The notes beneath the pieces are model-generated. The model saw only the letters and a list, made by a program, of their open reading frames with translations. It ran no database searches and was not told the DNA's origin. A DNA stretch of 64,000 nt, from the NCBI GenBank assembly GCA_011800155.1, contig CM022378.1, positions 496,001 to 560,000 on the forward strand, written 5' to 3'. Made by a program: the position numbers and the translations under genes. This DNA is from Flammulina velutipes (lineage: Eukaryota; Basidiomycota; Agaricomycetes; Agaricales; Physalacriaceae). Below, one piece after another: positions 1 through 11,206 of this stretch. Position 1 is the first letter of the stretch. Each line of letters begins with the position of its first letter.

Positions 1-766
1 TGACTTCCTTGACCATAAGGACGCGCAAACGACCAGTACTGTAGGTCGAACCATGCGCAAATTGGTCAATCTTGCCAGACGAGTCTGCCTTCTTGGCGCA
101 GACATCAATATGGCGACCCAGGTTGGTCGTTGAAGAGTCATTGCCAGTACGGCGCAGAACCTGATGGCACCTTTAGGTTCATTAGCTACAGTCCGACGTA
201 CAAAAGGTAGTGAAACTAACGTGAGGCACTTGAATGCGTACTTCCAGTCGCCGTCCATTTTGACGACTTTGGGCTTGGCGAAGAACTCGTACTTGCCAGA
301 GGTCCACTTCAATGCTCTGCGCTCTGTAAAGAATATAAGAAACCATGCAATGAAGAAAAAAGAAGGGCATACCAAGTTTTGCCTTCATCTGCGCATCGTC
401 CTCGTCGCCGATAACCACCACATCATCGTCCTCATCCTCATCTACCTCGTTGTCAGAGTTCTCCGCATCGTCCGAGTCGTCGTCGTCGTCGACATCCTTG
501 AGCGGGGGCATATCAGAGAAGGAATTGTCGGAGTCCTCGTCTGGCATATCAGACCGAATACGTTTGGCCTTCGAAGAGGTCTGGGTAACGGTGTCTGAAC
601 GGTTGCGCTTGGACCGGGTGCTGGCATTGCTGGAGGCACTGCTGGCGTTGCTGGCGAGGGAAGCGAGGGAAGCAGAAGATGACGAGCGCGACAGGCGTTC
701 AGACCTGGAGATCGAACGTTTGCCTCCTCGCTTGGTAGCTTGGATGGCGTTGGCGGGAGCAGGCAT
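1..766 (-). CDS. BED-type zinc-finger protein, probable hAT transposase N-terminus (partial)
   Basis: Read as exons 766-373, 323-221 and 170-1, running off the left edge; the introns are 49 and 50 bases with GT-AG ends. The protein starts with a Ser/Arg-rich stretch (about residues 10-55), then a long Asp/Glu run (about 80-125). It then has a finger with the pair CLTCHQV and, after about 15 residues, GRHIDVC. This C-x2-C...H-x4-C layout is the BED-type finger found at the start of hAT transposases and related domesticated proteins in agaricomycetes. The catalytic part would lie outside the window. It could also be a stand-alone BED protein. Confidence 0.6.
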
Positions 767-1762
767 TGTAAAAAATTCGAAAAAAGCGGTAGAAGCGATA
801 GAAAAAGCTAGCAGTCGAGTTGGAGTTGCTGGAGAAGCAGCGCTCTCCTCTAGAGCTTTTATACGGGTCAGATAGGCATTTTTACTCGTTGATAAAAATG
901 GGCATACCTTGTCAATATTGCCAGCATTTTCTTGAAGGAGATGGAGGGGTGTACGGCGTTCCGTGCTCCTCGCTTATCGTCCAACGAAAAGAGGGATAGC
1001 TATCGCAAAATCAATGAAAGAGATAATCGTGCAGAGAAATGGCGAGCTCACCGTCTGGCCATATGTTGCGTCTTGGGTTAGATCTGATAACAAAGCTGGA
1101 TTAGGAGAAAATGAACCAGACAAGGTGCTCAACGTACCTCTTGACCAGACATATACTAAAACGTTCAACGCTGACCATGCAGTGAACGAGTCGATAATCA
1201 ATGCCCAGGAAAACTGCACTACAACGGGACTCCGAAATCCAGCGAGACGAGTCTCCTGGCTCCTCCTACAGCCTAGCTGGAGTATTCCCATGACCTCTCC
1301 AAAAGTTCCTGGCCGGCGGTGGCATTTCGCGTGCCAAAATCCGAGCTCGACAGTGCCAAACAGTGAGATAAAACTCTGCTGCTAGGCCTGGAGACATCCT
1401 CTGCACATCAAGATAAAACTCGACGGCGGTTGGTTTGAGGATATGCAGTTGCGTCGAGGTAAAACTCGGCGCAATGCAGCGACGACGACGACGGTGGTGG
1501 TAAGTCCATACTGGGTTTGTTTGGTCAGTATTTGGCAAAGCCTTCGATAAGCGCCTAGCACGCGCTTATCACAGGCCATCTCTACTACCACCGTCGTCTC
1601 CTCAATTGCCTACGCGCCGTACGCCTGAGTTCTATCTCGGCGTTATTCTCATTTGCTGTCCAGAGCTCCTGATTTTTATATCGGAACTCCAGCATTTTGC
1701 GCCATTCGTCTTTTACGACGTTTGGTTCCATAATCCCCCCGCACGATACTGGTATTTTTCAG
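767..1762. other. Intergenic stretch with short GATAAAACTC-type repeats
   Basis: No convincing gene is seen. Near-identical decamers (AGATAAAACTC, AGATAAAACTC, AGGTAAAACTC) lie around 1366, 1410 and 1459, spaced about 45 bases. Related inverted forms follow near 1625 and 1677. They sit just upstream of the next gene and could be regulatory or degenerate repeats. Confidence 0.4.
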
Positions 1763-4006
1763 AGTATGTATTCACTCTTCTACTACTGGAACTAATACTA
1801 ACCCTTCCTAGTGCTCAAATCATACGATGGCAAGGTTGGGCGTCGCTTCCCTGCAGCAGACGCGTTTATTACATCCCCCAACATGGACAACATTCCAAAC
1901 CCGCTCTTTGGAGAGCGCTCTATCAGCATGTTACGCGACTTCCATTTCGGCCAGGACGATCCTCTATTCCACCCTCAGCCCTTCAACACGCGCACACCCC
2001 ATCTCGCACTTATTCGGCATCCCTCAAACATCTCTAGCGCCGAACAAATGCTTTGGTTTGTCCCCCGCAACGAGCCAGGCCATTTTGATCCTGTCAACGT
2101 CGATGGCCCATCCAGCAACCTTGGCACCATTCACCTTCCATTCCGTCAAGTCCTAAAGGGCATCTATTCGGACGTCGTCAAGCGCCAGCGCCAGGAGGTC
2201 CAACAGACTCCCGACTATCAAACCGGCTTGAAGGACGATAGATGTACCAACGACTATCTCGCCCGCCTCAAATTTCTCTTCCCCCGTCTTGACCTTCCCG
2301 CATCCTACGATGAGAGTGTCGTAGTCTTCACTCTCACCCAACGCGTCCTGCTGGAACTCGACGCCCGATTGACTTGGCTTATCGACATTCGGAAAATCCA
2401 TTACGACCTCACCGTGAAGAGGTCTCGCCTGCGCAATGTTGTCAGGGCGTTGACCGATAGTCTTGATGTAGCGAATAATCTTTTTAGAGTACGTTATATT
2501 GTGTCTATTGGATTGATTGCCTGTTCTAATGTTTTCTTAGTGTGGTGTTCCAGTCTGGCTCTCAAGACGCCTTGCAGCCTGCACGGGCATCACAGTTGAG
2601 CGTTGGCTGGATGATATTCCAACCAACGAGCTCCCTGAACGCAAGATAGATATTGGAATCTCCTACGAACCCGCCTCCCCTCCTCATCGAACCATATATC
2701 GTGGCCCAGCAGGTAGCCTTGAGCGCTATCGGGCAATGTCAATTTTCTTTCGCCACTTGGCTTCACCCAGCTCTCTGTATGGCGGGACGGGAATCGTTAT
2801 TCCCGCGCCGTCAACCCTATCTATCCCCTCGTCGTCTTCTCGCTCGATCCATTCGTCGTCGTCCTCGACGTCTCTCCGTAGCCAGGCGTCTTCTTCGTCT
2901 CAAGCCTCAACAAGACGTAGAGCCGCGCGCCCGACTCCTTGTAAGTGAACTATTGTTTCGCATAAATCTTACTGATATTCTATTTTCTAGATTCTCGACC
3001 AAATACCAACACGCAAACTCCAAAGACGGATCGTGACAAATTCGCTGAGCCATCCTCCCCCTTCATGCCTTTATCTCTCGACGGGTGGTCTGCTGCTTTA
3101 ACGGCTGTGGGTACAGAGTTTGACGCTACAGTCCCCACTGCTGCTGGTGTTCTTCGGGGATCTGCACTGCCGGATCCAGGTGTTATCGCTAGTGTAGAGA
3201 AAGACACGACGCGGGCTTTTATGCTTACGGCGTACGTCAAACTCCGCGATGTCATCCTCTATCGTCTTGGCTCCGTCTCGTTCGAACCTCTCCCAGCACC
3301 AGTGTGGCGCAAAGTCCTGACATTGGAGCTGGTCACTTCGTCGACGGACGGTACCAAGACGGCCAAAATGCGTGACGACGCCAAAGCCCATCTCATCCGT
3401 TGCATGGCTGAGGGTGGTATGCAAGGGTCAATTGACTTAGACCATCTCCAGTCTGCACCCACAATCTGGCAGTCCCAAACCCTTCAACCCAATGTCCTCC
3501 CACCATCGCCAGTCGTTCAGCAAATCCTTTGGGAGTTGTATGAAGTCAACTTCCGGTATGAGTTGACGGCCATCGACCGTCAGTACTATACACTCAAGGA
3601 TGTTGGTTTCGACGACCCCCGCCCCGACGACGAGCCTGATCAGCTCGCTGAGTACGACGAGCTTGATGCATCCGACTACGGTGATCGAAAGATCAAAATC
3701 CTAACGGCAATTCCTCATTTCAACGGCAGTCCCATCCCTCAAGATGTCGCTGATGGGCGTAGGGGCTTTGCGTCGGATGAGATGACAGGGCGTCGGGAAG
3801 CATTGTGGGGACTCTATCGCATCATGCGAGGGTGGACAAAGACGTCGGGAATGTCTGAAACGACGCATCGTCTGGCGGCTAGCTTGGAGTCTGGGACGAT
3901 GTCTGACGACGACGTCGGTGCAGTAGAGTATCGTTTGGCTTGGCACTACATACAGGCTTATGTTGAGCACTTCAGACGTGCCCCCTTTATTCCTCATCGT
4001 CTTTGA
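1763..4006 (+). CDS. Hypothetical protein of a repeat-associated agaricomycete family
   Basis: Exons are 1812-2488, 2541-2940 and 2991-4006. They join in phase to about 697 residues if the start codon is built from A1763 plus TG at 1812-1813 across a 48-base intron (1764-1811). No ATG in the right frame is seen upstream, although that frame stays open back to a stop near 1670. The N-terminal part begins LKSYDGKVGRRFPAADAF. A Ser-rich linker covers about residues 310-360, and the C-terminal third is Asp-rich. I recognise the general look of a multicopy agaricomycete family found near transposons, but no catalytic domain. Function is unknown. Confidence 0.6.
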
Positions 4007-4197
4007 TTCTTGTTAAAGGACTTTTATATATGTTTCATTGCACTAATTACTCGGACTTCATTAGATTTACTATCGTGTCATATAGTTTGTATTCATAACT
4101 CTATGTATCATTATCTCTACTATCTTGATTGAAAGGTTTTATTAGACTTGGACAATGAAACAGACTAGTACGTACTGGGTTAGCTGCAATGAAAGGA
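4007..4197. other. 3' flank of the preceding gene
   Basis: AT-rich sequence after the stop at 4006, probably 3' UTR and spacer; no feature is seen. Confidence 0.4.
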
Positions 4198-4497
4198 CCT
4201 GTGACCCAACGGTTGAGCGTGTACCTTGATTTGCACTTTGTGGCAAGTCATGAGTTCAACTCTCGGTGGCGGCACATTTTGAAAAATGAGCCGGGTCATT
4301 GGCGGGTTACTCGACTAAAACAGGCAAAGGGTTAGGCGAGTACTTAACACGGGTACTCACGGCGCTGTGACCTTGATCGCGCACCCGCCAGAAACCCGAC
4401 TTTCCTAACTCGGGTGGCGGGAAGGGTCGGGTCTCGGGCATCTCGGGGAGGGTTTAAACTCGAGTATGTCATTTTTAACCCTAACTCGTTGAGAGCC
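4198..4497 (+). mobile_element. Probable tRNA-derived SINE
   Basis: Positions 4201-4222 resemble an RNA polymerase III A box (GTGACCCAACGGTTGAGCG). Positions 4250-4263 resemble a B box (GAGTTCAACTC). A tRNA-like fold of about 70 bases is therefore plausible, followed by a CCCG-rich body and an AACCCTAA-like 3' end near 4480. The element abuts the stop codon of the transposon-protein gene on the other strand (4498). No poly(A) tail or target duplication is evident, so it may be an old copy. Confidence 0.4.
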
Positions 4498-7400
4498 CTA
4501 CTCTTGCATGATGAAGTGAGACGAATCCTCTACTTTGCACAGTGCAGAGACACAGTCATGCTGAGCGTTGAACGTAAAGAGTATGCTCTGTAATTAATAT
4601 CAATATATAGCTTTAATAGTATACGAAGGATCTGCTTACCTCTGGTTCTGCCACTGATATCTTCCAGTCCTCCCGTCGGAGAAGTAAAGGCATACCCAGA
4701 CGGCCGTCACGCTCTTCCGCGATCTGGAATTCCTCCAAAAGGACCAGTGAAGTTGCATTGGGGAATGTCGTGTTGGACTTCATTATAATCATGAGAATGC
4801 GTCCGGTGAAGGTATCCTGTTTACAGAATTAATCCATATCATAGAAATGAATGTTCAAGGTCAGACATACAGCTCCCCGCTTGAAAAAGACCCAAGATCC
4901 GGAATGACAGAGGTCGCGGGACAAGGATACCACAGTTGAGCACTTTGTCCATAGTCCGTCAGTAGGAAATGTTCCTTCGCGGACATTTGTGAGACCTTCT
5001 ATTAAATTTGGCCATGATACCGGCATTCTCTTCTCTCGAGCAACTGGTTTGACAAAACCTGGAAATCATCAGCCGGTTTGTCAATGCACAAGGGCGCGCA
5101 AGGAGAATGACCTGGCTTAATGGATGCCGAGTCGGACCATCCAAGACGGCGTTGGAGGTGTGTGTTGCGCTGCAAAATCTGTAGAATTCCATGACCAGAT
5201 CGTACATATTGCGAACCTTGCTTCCACCAGCCACCACTGACCATGTGCTTGAAGCGCTCCATACCTGCCAGAGTTAAGTTCGAAATGTCGTGACTGGGAG
5301 AGAGATGGTTCGAGAAAATACTGCAAAGCCGGAAAACTGCGTTGAAGCATTCAAAGACTTCAGTTGCAAAAATTACAGCCGGTCCAAAGCGACGGATATC
5401 ATCGACAAGATGAACCAGAATATGGAGCTTGGCCTTCGTAATGATCCGGCGGGGATCGACAGCAGCCCAAGAGTCCAGTAAGTTGTCCACAAGAATTTGG
5501 ATGTCTGCCTTGAAAAACAAGTTAACATAGACATATTGAGTCCAAAGAACGCAGCTCACAAGATATTCATCCATGTGGTGTATCTCCGGAAACCATAGAA
5601 GAGCGCCTAATTCTCCCGTAGCTTTCCATAGCTGGAATACTGACGGTGGGCAAAGTCCATGTACATGAAAGACACCAAGCTGCTGTAGAGCCTTGAAATG
5701 CTTGCCAATGAGTGAGTTCTTGTATTTGACAAGATATGAAGCACGAGGAGCAGGAATACTCAACCCAAGTATGTCCGAGGATTCAAGACGGACAGCGAAC
5801 AGCTCTTCTTGATGTTTCGTCCATGATTTGCTCGTGTCGTGCCAGACATATTTGTTATTTCCAAGGAGGTGTGTGTGTAGAATCTCGACAGGTGTATCTT
5901 GATGCGGGTCGATGCCTATTCGGGAATAAGTCGTGGCGTCAGCAAGAAGTTTGCAGAAATGATACCTCGCGTGCCTAAGAGAATATTGTAATGGTCTCCA
6001 GGACGTATATCTCTTCGCATTGCTGTAAGGAATTAACAATCAAACTGTTAAGGAGAGGAAACTCCGTACGGTCATCCACTGCCAGGTTCACGAATTTTTC
6101 TGTAGGCTGTGTCACGAGCCATTCCCATAGTTCCTGCTGCGACTTCAGCACAATCTCATTTACGACATTCTTTCTTGCATCTCCCTTCAAGGATGCAACA
6201 TTGAGTCGTAAATCACGTGTTTTGGGGTCTTTCGTCCGCTCGGTGTGAATGACCTTGGCCTTTGGAAGCAAGACTTCGATCCAGTATTGTGTAGTCTTAT
6301 CCTTGATACCAGTAGCTGTTTGAAGCTCTTGAATAGCTGTTCCAAAGTCTCCGCAAGCCAGCCATAGTTGGTATCGAAGGGTCTGGATAGTTTGATCGCT
6401 GGCCCGTGGTTCGCCTGGAACATATAAAGCTGCGTAGCCAACCTCAGTTTCCTTGTAGGTATCGTTCCCTCCTGACATGTCACGGCGGCAGTTCATGTTG
6501 CCATTGACACCGACGTGTGATGCCGTCTCAGACTGCTGTGGATTGTCGGCTGGCAGGAGATGCGGAAGAAGCTGGAAGAGGATCTCCTGGTTCAGCTCAC
6601 AGTCATAGGCGCTATGCCAGATATTTTCATCACTTAAATTGGTGTATCAGTACACGTGGATTGCGTTGGGTGAAACCACACGTACAAATCTTCCTTCAAT
6701 GCTGCAAATTGCTCAGACGATGATGCATGGCTGGAGGTAGAACACGAGCGAATAAAATATTCCTGAGCTAGCTGGACGTGTGGAATACTTGCATTTGTGC
6801 TATAAATATTCGTGTGTGCATTGTACTGCTTGCTGACATTGCCAGAGACATCGTCGCTCCAAGGTGTTATCCGAAGTCGGAAAAGAGGTTTTCCGTGAGC
6901 TACTTTGCGTAGTGGGTTGAGGCCGAAGAAATGAGGGGGAGAGTAAGCTGTGTAAAAATCATTAGTTTTCGAAGATACTACTGAAGGATGTATACCTACC
7001 AGATAGACGGATCCCTTGCCAGTAGGAAGTAGCTTGGAGGTCGCGCAAGTTTCGCTTCAATGTAAGAGCTGGTATACAGCGCGTTTCTGCCGTTCTAACA
7101 GTGAACATTCCATCGCTATAATCCACATCGTATACATCGGCGTAGACAGACTTATCCTTCGTCACCCATCGCAAGGGAATAACATACCCTTGTGTTGATT
7201 GGGCAAGCTCATTCACATAAAAGTGTCTATGCTGCTCTCCGGGCGAGTTCCAGTTAGCCCACATTGGTGAGAGATCATTGCAAGGACTTTCATGGACCCA
7301 TTTTGCCGCCTGGTACGTCTCGGCGACTGTCCCAGTAATGTCTGGATAGACGTGAATATGTTTGCGCACAAGGGGATTACTCCAGTCCTGCTAACGTTAG

Positions 7401-8438
7401 ATATAATATAAGCCTGGAGGGTTGTGCAACGTACCAGAGCAAAAAGCTGACGTGGGTGTGTCATATAGAAATGATTCCCCATCGATGAGGTATGCTCTTT
7501 CGGAGCAAGACCAAACTGAAGTGATAGTCGCTTCTGAATTGCGCGCAAACCTCCTAAAGTTGGCACGTTTGGTGTACCACATTCACGCATAACCCATAGG
7601 ACATTCTGAAGATGATCATCAGAGAGTCGTTGACGTGGCTGATTGTCGAGCAGATCGAGCATGAACATCTGGAATTTTATCAAGATCAATTGTTCGTAAA
7701 AGCAGAGAAAGGAAAGAAAAACCTGCTTCGACGGATATGGCCACCACTCGGAGTCTTTCTCAGGCTCTTGATCAGTGTCCATCATCATCGTGCTATCCTC
7801 ATCTCTCGCATCCTCAATGTCATCGCAATGGAGACCTATGCTCAAGTAAGTCATCTATATTCTGCTTGTAGAGAGTGAATCTTACCAAGAGTGTGCATTG
7901 CTATATCAGTTCGAGAGGATGGATCGTCGTCGTCGTCCAAATCATCCGCATCACTGCTATCACTGCTATCCAGGTTCCCGAAACGAGTATGTCCCCGAAG
8001 TAGACCAAGGTTTTCAAGCTGTTCGTTGAGTCGGACTCTCTCAGCTACACGACGATTCTCCTCACCCTCTCCAGCTGATAGATGAACTGGATTGCCTGCG
8101 CGATCAAGGAACATTCCAGCGCTACCCATATGAACGTCGTTGAAGACAGTATGTGATTCGTCAATAGCATCCTCCTCGTCTGATGAATCTTGTAGCAGTT
8201 CATCGATTGAACGGAGCTTTGGAAAGGATGGCGCCAAGCTCGGCTGAACAGCCAACAAGGATTGAGTAGGTACGACGAAGCCCAAGTGTGGTTCTGGTAT
8301 TTCCAAGTCGTCGAAAGTGCTCATGTTTTCCAGATGGATCTTTGATGCCAGGTGGGATGTTTTTGAAGACTTTGCGATATCATACTTGCAAGCCGCACAT
8401 AGGACGCGGTTACGATTCCCGACAAGTGGCGAAAACAT
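4498..8438 (-). CDS. Transposon-encoded protein (agaricomycete CACTA/Plavaka-like family)
   Basis: Eleven exons join in phase to about 1,114 residues: 8438-7886, 7835-7723, 7668-7435, 7387-7000, 6947-6686, 6632-6046, 5915-5560, 5508-5112, 5058-4871, 4816-4640 and 4587-4498. The N-terminus has a finger-like CAACKYDIAKSSKTSH segment, followed by an acidic region. Familiar landmarks of this multicopy family follow: RLSDDHLQNVLWVMRECG, WSDDVSGNVSKQYN, DPHQDTPVEILHTHLLG, VDDIRRFGP and EVFECFNAVFRLCS. The family is known to me as transposon-borne, and its link to DDE transposases is inferred. The intron 6045-5916 may hide a 9-base exon near 5974. The last exon is short and its stop abuts a SINE-like repeat, so the usual basic tail may be lost. 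A divergent partner starts at 8637. Confidence 0.7.
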
Positions 8439-8636
8439 AGCTACGTGATCTCAGCATTTCTTGTCGCACAACCACAACGGAACTCACTTGCGTACTGATT
8501 TGGATCAAGGTGGAGCTAACCCTGCAAAGCCGCCAGGCGACGATGTGGAAAACCACAGCGTGAGAACATTGCTCCTTCATTCTCCGGTCTTCTCCTTCAT
8601 TTTTCCCCTTGTTTTGCTATCCTTTGTCAAGCTCAT
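8439..8636. promoter_or_regulatory. Shared divergent promoter region
   Basis: The 198 bases between two head-to-head start codons (8438 minus, 8637 plus) must contain both promoters. A pyrimidine-rich stretch at 8577-8625 precedes the plus-strand ATG, as is common in fungi. No TATA box is obvious. Confidence 0.4.
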
Positions 8637-9939
8637 ATGTCTGCTTTCCAGGACCTTTTGAATAGCTCACCACCTCCGTCACCTTCACAAGCTCCACCTG
8701 GTTGGGGGCTGACCCACGATGAGCCTTTGGCAGGCAATGGTCCCTCCGCTGAGGGAGAAGGTCAAGACAACGACGACAGCGACACTGCCACTGGGTCTGC
8801 GCCTCCTCCTGAACCTGTTGCCCAGGACTTCACGCAATTTGGTAGCTTCTTAGCTCTTGGTGCTGGCTTGAATGCAGCCAAAACCAATGATCTTCTTGCT
8901 ATGGCAGCCGTGCGTTATTTTTCATTTCTTTGGATGCCCATCTGTTGACATTCAAGTGTCATTAGTTTCCGAACATCAACCTGCACTTTATCTGGCTGGG
9001 AGCTCAGGTTCTGGCTGTTCTCCAGAAGCTGGAGACGCTTCATCCTCCAGAAGTGACCTATACTATTTCGGCCACTCTTACTGTAAGTTTGAGCTTTCAG
9101 ATCCGGACATAGCTTGATCTTCTCTAGGCCCGCATTGATGAGACGTCAGCACGAATTTTCCTGTCCAGCACCCTTGGAGAGTACAAAGGTCGTGCCAGCA
9201 AGCTTGTCCTGGTCCGTGAGTTTTGTCTCTGTGTCCCTTATTCATACTGAAATACCTCTTTAGGGTGTACTCAAGAAGAATACCCAGTGGGGTGTCACTA
9301 CCGCTGTTGCTGATGACCCCGTTGCTATGAAAGCAATCACTGGGAAGGTTAATGGCAAACTCACGCACCACCGCAATGATTCTAAGGATATCGTAAGTGA
9401 TTTCCATATCCGTTCGCTACTCGTTTTGACTCCTTTTTAGATTTATGCCTCACTCGGGACTTGGGACGCTTCCACAAATACCTTCCGTGGTCAATCACTT
9501 GGAATCTATGAGCTCACCTCCAGAATCATTCTCGCTGTCGGTGGTAAAACATTTTATCACGAGATTAGCATTCCTCTTGTCGCCCGGGTAGCCTTTTTGG
9601 TACGTCAAGTTCATTCTGCTTATTTTTATCCTCTTGATTGATGATCTCCAGCGCTGCGTCTATACTGACGAGCTTGCGAAAACGGGCACCGGAAAGGCTG
9701 GACCGTCGTACTGGGACACCGTCGATTTGCGCTTGAAGGAGATTCGCAAGAGTAAGGCTAACGATGCCGCTCGGATTACTCGGTATGTGGAGCTACAGAT
9801 ATTCATTGGCAAGTCTAACTCCAACGATGATTTATGCAGTGTATTCTCCAAAATTCTCGAGGATGATCGCAAGGTATACGGAAACATCGCTGTCCCGGAG
9901 AACCTTGATAATGTTCCATTGGCAGACCCAAACAAGTGA
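8637..9939 (+). CDS. Hypothetical protein, divergent partner of the transposon gene
   Basis: Seven exons give about 330 residues: 8637-8909, 8966-9082, 9128-9211, 9264-9392, 9441-9599, 9652-9782 and 9840-9939. All introns are 44-61 bases with GT-AG ends. The N-terminal 60 residues are Pro/Ser/Asp-rich and probably disordered. The rest looks globular (GVLKKNTQWGVTTAVADD, GQSLGIYELTSRIILAVGG). No known domain is recognised. Its head-to-head placement with the transposon protein suggests a second gene of the same element, like accessory genes of CACTA-type transposons, but this is inference. Confidence 0.6.
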
Positions 9940-10158
9940 TGGGTTGTGGCGCTCGCTCTCTTGTAAAGTCCTATTCAGATAATTACATATCACTCTCTTT
10001 CAATATCAACATATACTCTTTTGTAGCTAGATTCATTTTAATAGCAATGCTTTCATTCTGAATTGCCAGTACCCAGTGTGAGCCATACCCGGACCGGAAA
10101 TCTAGCCTGGAGATCCCTGCTCGAAAACGTTCGTTGGAACTCACTTATATAGAGCCTA
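9940..10158. other. 3' flank, no feature seen
   Basis: AT-rich sequence after the stop at 9939, probably 3' UTR; no terminal repeat of the upstream transposon could be found here. Confidence 0.35.
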
Positions 10159-10617
10159 GTGCAGAGGGAGGGGGTAAGAGGCGTAGGTCCCTCTATCAAA
10201 ATATTTTGATGATCCGAGTGATGGCCTCGCTCCGGTAGATCACGGGGTATTTCAACCGTTGGCGTTCTTGTCACTCTCTGTATCCACTAAAGATCCTAGC
10301 GTTGAAGCATACCTCCAAGTTAGACTATTAAAAAGCTCTATCGAGCTTAAGAGTGCTTTTCCGTCCCGTTTCTTACGGTAATGGTCGTAAGCCATTAGAT
10401 TTCTTCCAAAGGCTAACTGGTGGCGGGTTCAACTGCTTACTCAGTACTATGTATCAGATAAAGTCAGTCTAGATAGCTATTGGCTCGAGCCCACGAATAT
10501 TTGAATTGTTTTAAGGAAAGTTGCGCCACGACGCAATGACCGGACCGGCGGCCATCATTCGGATCATCAATATATTTTGATAGATGGACCTACGCCTCTT
10601 ACCCCCTCCCTCTGCAC
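10159..10617. mobile_element. 459-bp inverted-repeat element (MITE-like)
   Basis: Positions 10159-10225 and the reverse complement of 10551-10617 match over about 67 bases with three differences. Both arms begin GTGCAGAGGGAGGGGGTAAG. The 325-base centre has no coding potential. This is the structure of a non-autonomous terminal-inverted-repeat transposon or a foldback element. No clear target duplication is seen at the edges. Confidence 0.7.
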
Positions 10618-11206
10618 CAGTCTACCGGAAATCATATCGCTCACATCCGGACACGTCACACTGAACAGTTAGGAATCTATCATCAAAAGGAATCTCTTAA
10701 TGAGGCATCGGAGGAGGCGTCGGAGCAACAGGCTTCAAAGGAATATCCATAGGACCTATTTACATGATCTCCAAGGCATAACTGATCCCAGGACGGAAAC
10801 AAGATCGCTGGCAGAACATATCCGACAGATCCTGATCACGTCATTCAGAGCTTATGCACAGTATGTACTGATGCCGTTCAGAGCATCTCATTCTAACATC
10901 ATTTACAAGCCCCGGTGTATCACTGTCTATTCTCTGTGCTGGGCTCAACGTTGGCGTTACCTTCGGACATGATAGTCTCTGCAACATTGCCAGCCCGGAC
11001 GGCCTTCCATGAGCAAGAGCTTTGACAGTCAATACGTGATTCATCGCGGAAGTGCAAATATAAGTACCTTCAAATATGTCTACCATCGAGTTTCTATTGC
11101 ACCAGCTCTTGCTCTGGCGCTTTCTATCTATTTCTTGGGACGTGTTGGCATCTTCCTGGATTGATCTCCTTTCTGCCACCATGTCCCGATCGACTCAGAC
11201 TCCCCC
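10618..11206. other. Gene-poor spacer
   Basis: Short open frames occur on both strands (for example 10700-10972 plus and 10841-11182 minus), but none has a recognisable motif or clean splicing. It may contain the 5' end of the following decayed gene. Confidence 0.35.

Noticed and set aside
182..875. Overlapping plus-strand frames opposite the BED-finger gene
   Set aside because: They are antisense shadows of acidic and Ser-rich coding sequence; the minus-strand reading gives a domain and clean introns.
4480..4490. AACCCTAA as a telomere-type repeat
   Set aside because: It is a single copy; an internal telomeric tract would need several tandem copies.
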